Below, one piece after another: positions 59,333-62,502 of a stretch of DNA of 62,502 nucleotides. The position numbers were made by a program, and so were the translations under genes. Source of the stretch: Saccoglossus kowalevskii (taxonomy: Eukaryota > Hemichordata > Enteropneusta > Harrimaniidae). Each line of letters opens with the position of its first letter. Within the stretch, counting starts at the first letter, position 1. Below the pieces are notes generated by a model, which saw only the letters and a program-made list of their open reading frames with translations, did no database searches and was not told the DNA's origin. Location of the stretch: NCBI RefSeq assembly GCF_000003605.2, contig NW_003155238.1, forward strand, positions 843,752-906,253, read 5' to 3'.

Positions 59333-61320
59333 CTGTTGTAATAATGATCGATGTACCGGTAGTAGATCTACACAGACAGTACACAACTTTAATCTATACG
59401 AATCCATACTACTATACTTTCTATATACTTTCTATATACTAGTATCAATTGGTTCATTCCATGAAGAGAACAGTTATTCACTATCCCATGATATGTAGCG
59501 ACATGTAGACAATGAGAACACACATCCATTAAGTACAAAACTCCAAGCCACTATGTATGTGTCTATTCCGTTGCTCTGGGGGAGATTCTATAACCCCTGT
59601 GTGAATGAGTTTATTTCAATGGATGTGTCACACTGTATTGTGGTCATGTTAGTCCCAATTAAACCAGTCAACTGTGTCCTGCTAACAACGTGGATACTGA
59701 CAAATAGAAATCATTGAGAATAAAACCAGAGGTTGATAAAAAACATGTCGGATACTTGATTATTTTAACTCCAGAGAATAAACTAGTATGAGTTGATAGT
59801 TTGCAAAGGATTCTGGGAAAATGACACGTGCTGATCAGTACAATAATTTGGCTGCAATGCAAGCTTACTTTTCATCACACTGAGAAATTTCAACAACAAC
59901 AAAAAACTTGCATTTAAGAATGACACGCTGTGTATCGCTATGTATCATCGTTTTTCACATCAATCATTCCGAAGGACGCTATTTTCAGCATACGGCAGTA
60001 CGTCCCCAGAGACAGTAATGTGAATTAAATGGGCATGCTCAGGTTGTCATGGAAATACTGTGTCCTGCGGAGTAATGTTGGTATATCTCGGTAGAAATAA
60101 ATCGCATAGAGATAAGAATCAAGACTTAAAAGATATACCATGTAATTAATTAAACATTTCTGGTTAACCGCTTACTCATCAAAATATAAGTCTGATCAAA
60201 ACTGTGTCACTATAAAAGAAATTGTCTTTATTGAAATAAAGTTACATGATTTACTGTAAAAACACTAAAATTTCGACCACTTTTAAATAATTTTTTTTGA
60301 AAAATAATGATACATTTTCAGCTAATAAAATTTTTTAGAGTAAAAATTCAACAAATATAAAAGTTGGATTATATACAGTTGCACTGCAAATTAAACATCA
60401 AACAAAATTACACACACATTCCTGCGTCAACATAAAAAAAAAAAATGTCTCTAAAAAAAATTTTGGAGTAAAAATAAGTGCGAAATTTATGGTGAGGCCG
60501 AAATTTTGGAGGCCCAACAAACAACAAGAACCCGCCAAATAATCAGGAGACTGAATTTTCCAGAGTAGGCGAAATTTTCCAGTATTTTGTATTACATGAA
60601 AGCATGAATTTGTCCTATGATCATTTATAAAATATTTATAAATCATATTCCCCTGAAATTCCTCCTGCTTCATTCAAATCTAAAGAAGATGAGTTTATTG
60701 GATATAATAGCCATTACCCATGAGCCTTTGCAGGTTTCATTCAGTCACTGGACAATTTACGGCCATGTATTGTATAGGCATGGGGATTGACCTAGTGGTT
60801 TTCAACCATCATTTCTCAACTTTTATTAATAATTACATAAATCAATGAGATAAGTTAAAATTCTACATCAAAGTCTTTGTCAAGCATTACAACATATATA
60901 GTTCATGTGGAAGTCATTATTCTGCAAAAATTTTTATATTTCCTTACCCAGAAACGACATCTGGAATGCCATTTTATTGTTTTTACTGAAAAGCAGTTTT
61001 TTTTTTTAAAGACAATAAAGTACAGGATGTGTATAAAAAAAATTATGCTAAAATATAAGCTGCGTGTAGAAACAAGCTTAACCTGTAGTTCTCCACTGAA
61101 TGCAGATTTCAAAAATTTCCATATTTAAAGATGCTGTATACGAAGTGGCGACTGTACATCAAGGATTAAAACCGTTCTCGGAAGACACGTACTGTATCCT
61201 CAAGAAGTCGTGGCTACGTCTTTGGTCAGTTGTATGCACTTGAGAGTTTTTATTCCAGTCTGTTTATGCACATTGATCAATTCAGGTCACATGATTTGCA
61301 CAGCCTCATTCAGATTCGTG

Positions 61321-61333
61321 TGACCTTTGACCT
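61321..61333 (-). promoter_or_regulatory. Perfect DR1-type nuclear receptor element
   Basis: TGACCTTTGACCT, the reverse complement of AGGTCAAAGGTCA, the established direct-repeat-1 consensus for HNF4, RXR and COUP-TF receptors. No gene start is visible nearby, so function is unknown. Confidence 0.3.
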
Positions 61334-62502
61334 TCTCAGCAACCGTAAACCAAACAGAATGGAGTTTAGTTATTCTGCATCCGTATCAAACTGGAACTTG
61401 TAAAATGTTAAGTCGCTTTCTTGAAATCATTTAACTGTGTCTCAGTAAAAAAAAACTACGGTATGTAAGAACTACATCGAGGGATAAGAGTAGAACGATA
61501 CATACCACACTTAAGTGTTTACCACATATCTCTGAATCATGCACCATTACCTTGCAATATACATGTACTCGCTTTCCTCCAGTAGATTGATTCAACCTCC
61601 TGACAAGTTTCCTTCCTTGTTCATGTAAACTCAATGCGCGTGTTAAAGCTTCTGTAGCTCATTTGCATACAGGAACGCCGTTTATGAAATACATGCAGTT
61701 TATTGACAATTTATTGAAATATTGCAGTACCGGTATATTCAAAGGTTTTCTGCGATTGAATGGGATATAATTATCAAAATTTACTCACCTTTTGTGCAGT
61801 TTTGATACGATTTTTGCAAATTTCGTATTTGAAATTTTAGGAAAATTAAAATGTTATTAATCAACACAACAAATCAGTGGGATGGATGACTTATTTTCAA
61901 TAAATCTATCCAATGCAGTCAAATCAAGTTTTCATGTGATTGATTGGGTAATAATATCATATCTTTTGATTCAAGCACTGAATGAGATTGTAATGGAAAA
62001 CATGATACCGGTACACATAATTACATAGTGAAACTTTGTAAGCTTCTATATCCTGCTTATACATTAAAAGTCTTTCTTTTTGTCTTGTAAAACATTGAGC
62101 CATGGCTAGGGGCTATCCATTGTTGGAAATATAAGGGTGCATGTCACCAAACAATCTCTATCTTGGACCTTTGAAGTGTCTGTGAAATGACTGCTATTTT
62201 CTGACCCAAAGTCATTTATTACAGGTAATACATCGAGATTATTATTTTTTATGTTATTAAGTACGATACAAAATAAATTTTTAAAGTGAAAAAATGGGTT
62301 TCAAACTCAATCTATGCCAATTTTATATGAGTTCTTCATCTTGTTCTTAGCTCCCATTCACAGTGTCTTTACAACAATGTTAATAACCAATGAATAAAGG
62401 ACAGCTTTGTAATCCCTGGGATTGTATCACTGACATTTTGATTACCGTAATGCCTGCTGACATCGTTGTTCACTATTCAATGCTATCGTATCCATAGAGG
62501 GG

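Larger units (their letters stand above)
54480..62502. other. Downstream region without a supported gene
   Basis: AT-rich. Contains a palindromic element (56823-57035), a CpG-richer patch near 57410-57620 that could be a promoter, a G19 run (59314-59332) and a DR1-type site (61321). I found no open frame with splice sites good enough to call. Confidence 0.55.

Overview
The window is animal nuclear DNA: AT-rich, with GT-AG introns of up to about 7 kb, many minisatellites and small palindromic repeats, and no operons or bacterial-style gene packing. The best-supported gene is a delta-type protocadherin, so the source is a bilaterian. The repeat style (dense short tandem arrays, short palindromic elements) suits a marine invertebrate such as a mollusc, brachiopod, annelid or hemichordate. 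I cannot name the species.

Layout. (1) 1-5742, plus strand: the last two coding exons of methionine adenosyltransferase 2 subunit beta (MAT2B), split by a 4.6-kb intron that carries a 41-bp minisatellite. (2) 6643-7537, plus strand: a phase-consistent three-exon 3' end of an unrecognised gene. (3) About 7559-20700, minus strand: a series of short exons, many with matching splice phases, that I interpret as one unrecognised multi-exon gene. Its stop codon is 21 bp from the stop of the plus-strand gene, tail to tail. Its introns hold three copies of a hairpin-bearing dispersed repeat, a tRNA-derived SINE relic and several tandem repeats. (4) 21-33.9 kb: no gene I can establish. It holds a 129-bp minisatellite, an ATTCT pentanucleotide array, and a CpG-richer stretch from about 25.6 kb that is probably upstream sequence of the next gene. 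(5) 33977-52045, plus strand: a complete-looking protocadherin of 1257 residues in three coding exons. The large first exon encodes the signal peptide, seven cadherin repeats, the membrane span and the first part of the cytoplasmic tail. Two distant exons encode the conserved cytoplasmic motifs CM2 and CM1 and a PDZ-type C-terminus. Its introns (7.2 and 7.1 kb) hold a 60-bp and a 47-bp minisatellite and palindromic elements. (6) 52046-62502: probable 3' UTR, two related minisatellite arrays in opposite orientation, a palindromic element, and no gene I can support.

The genes do not form a pathway. MAT2B regulates S-adenosylmethionine synthesis and the protocadherin is a neural-type adhesion receptor; they are simply neighbours. 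I found no convincing new molecular system. The most interesting signals are the unannotated antisense gene with its very tight convergent 3' end, two families of palindromic non-autonomous elements, and the opposed minisatellite arrays downstream of the protocadherin.
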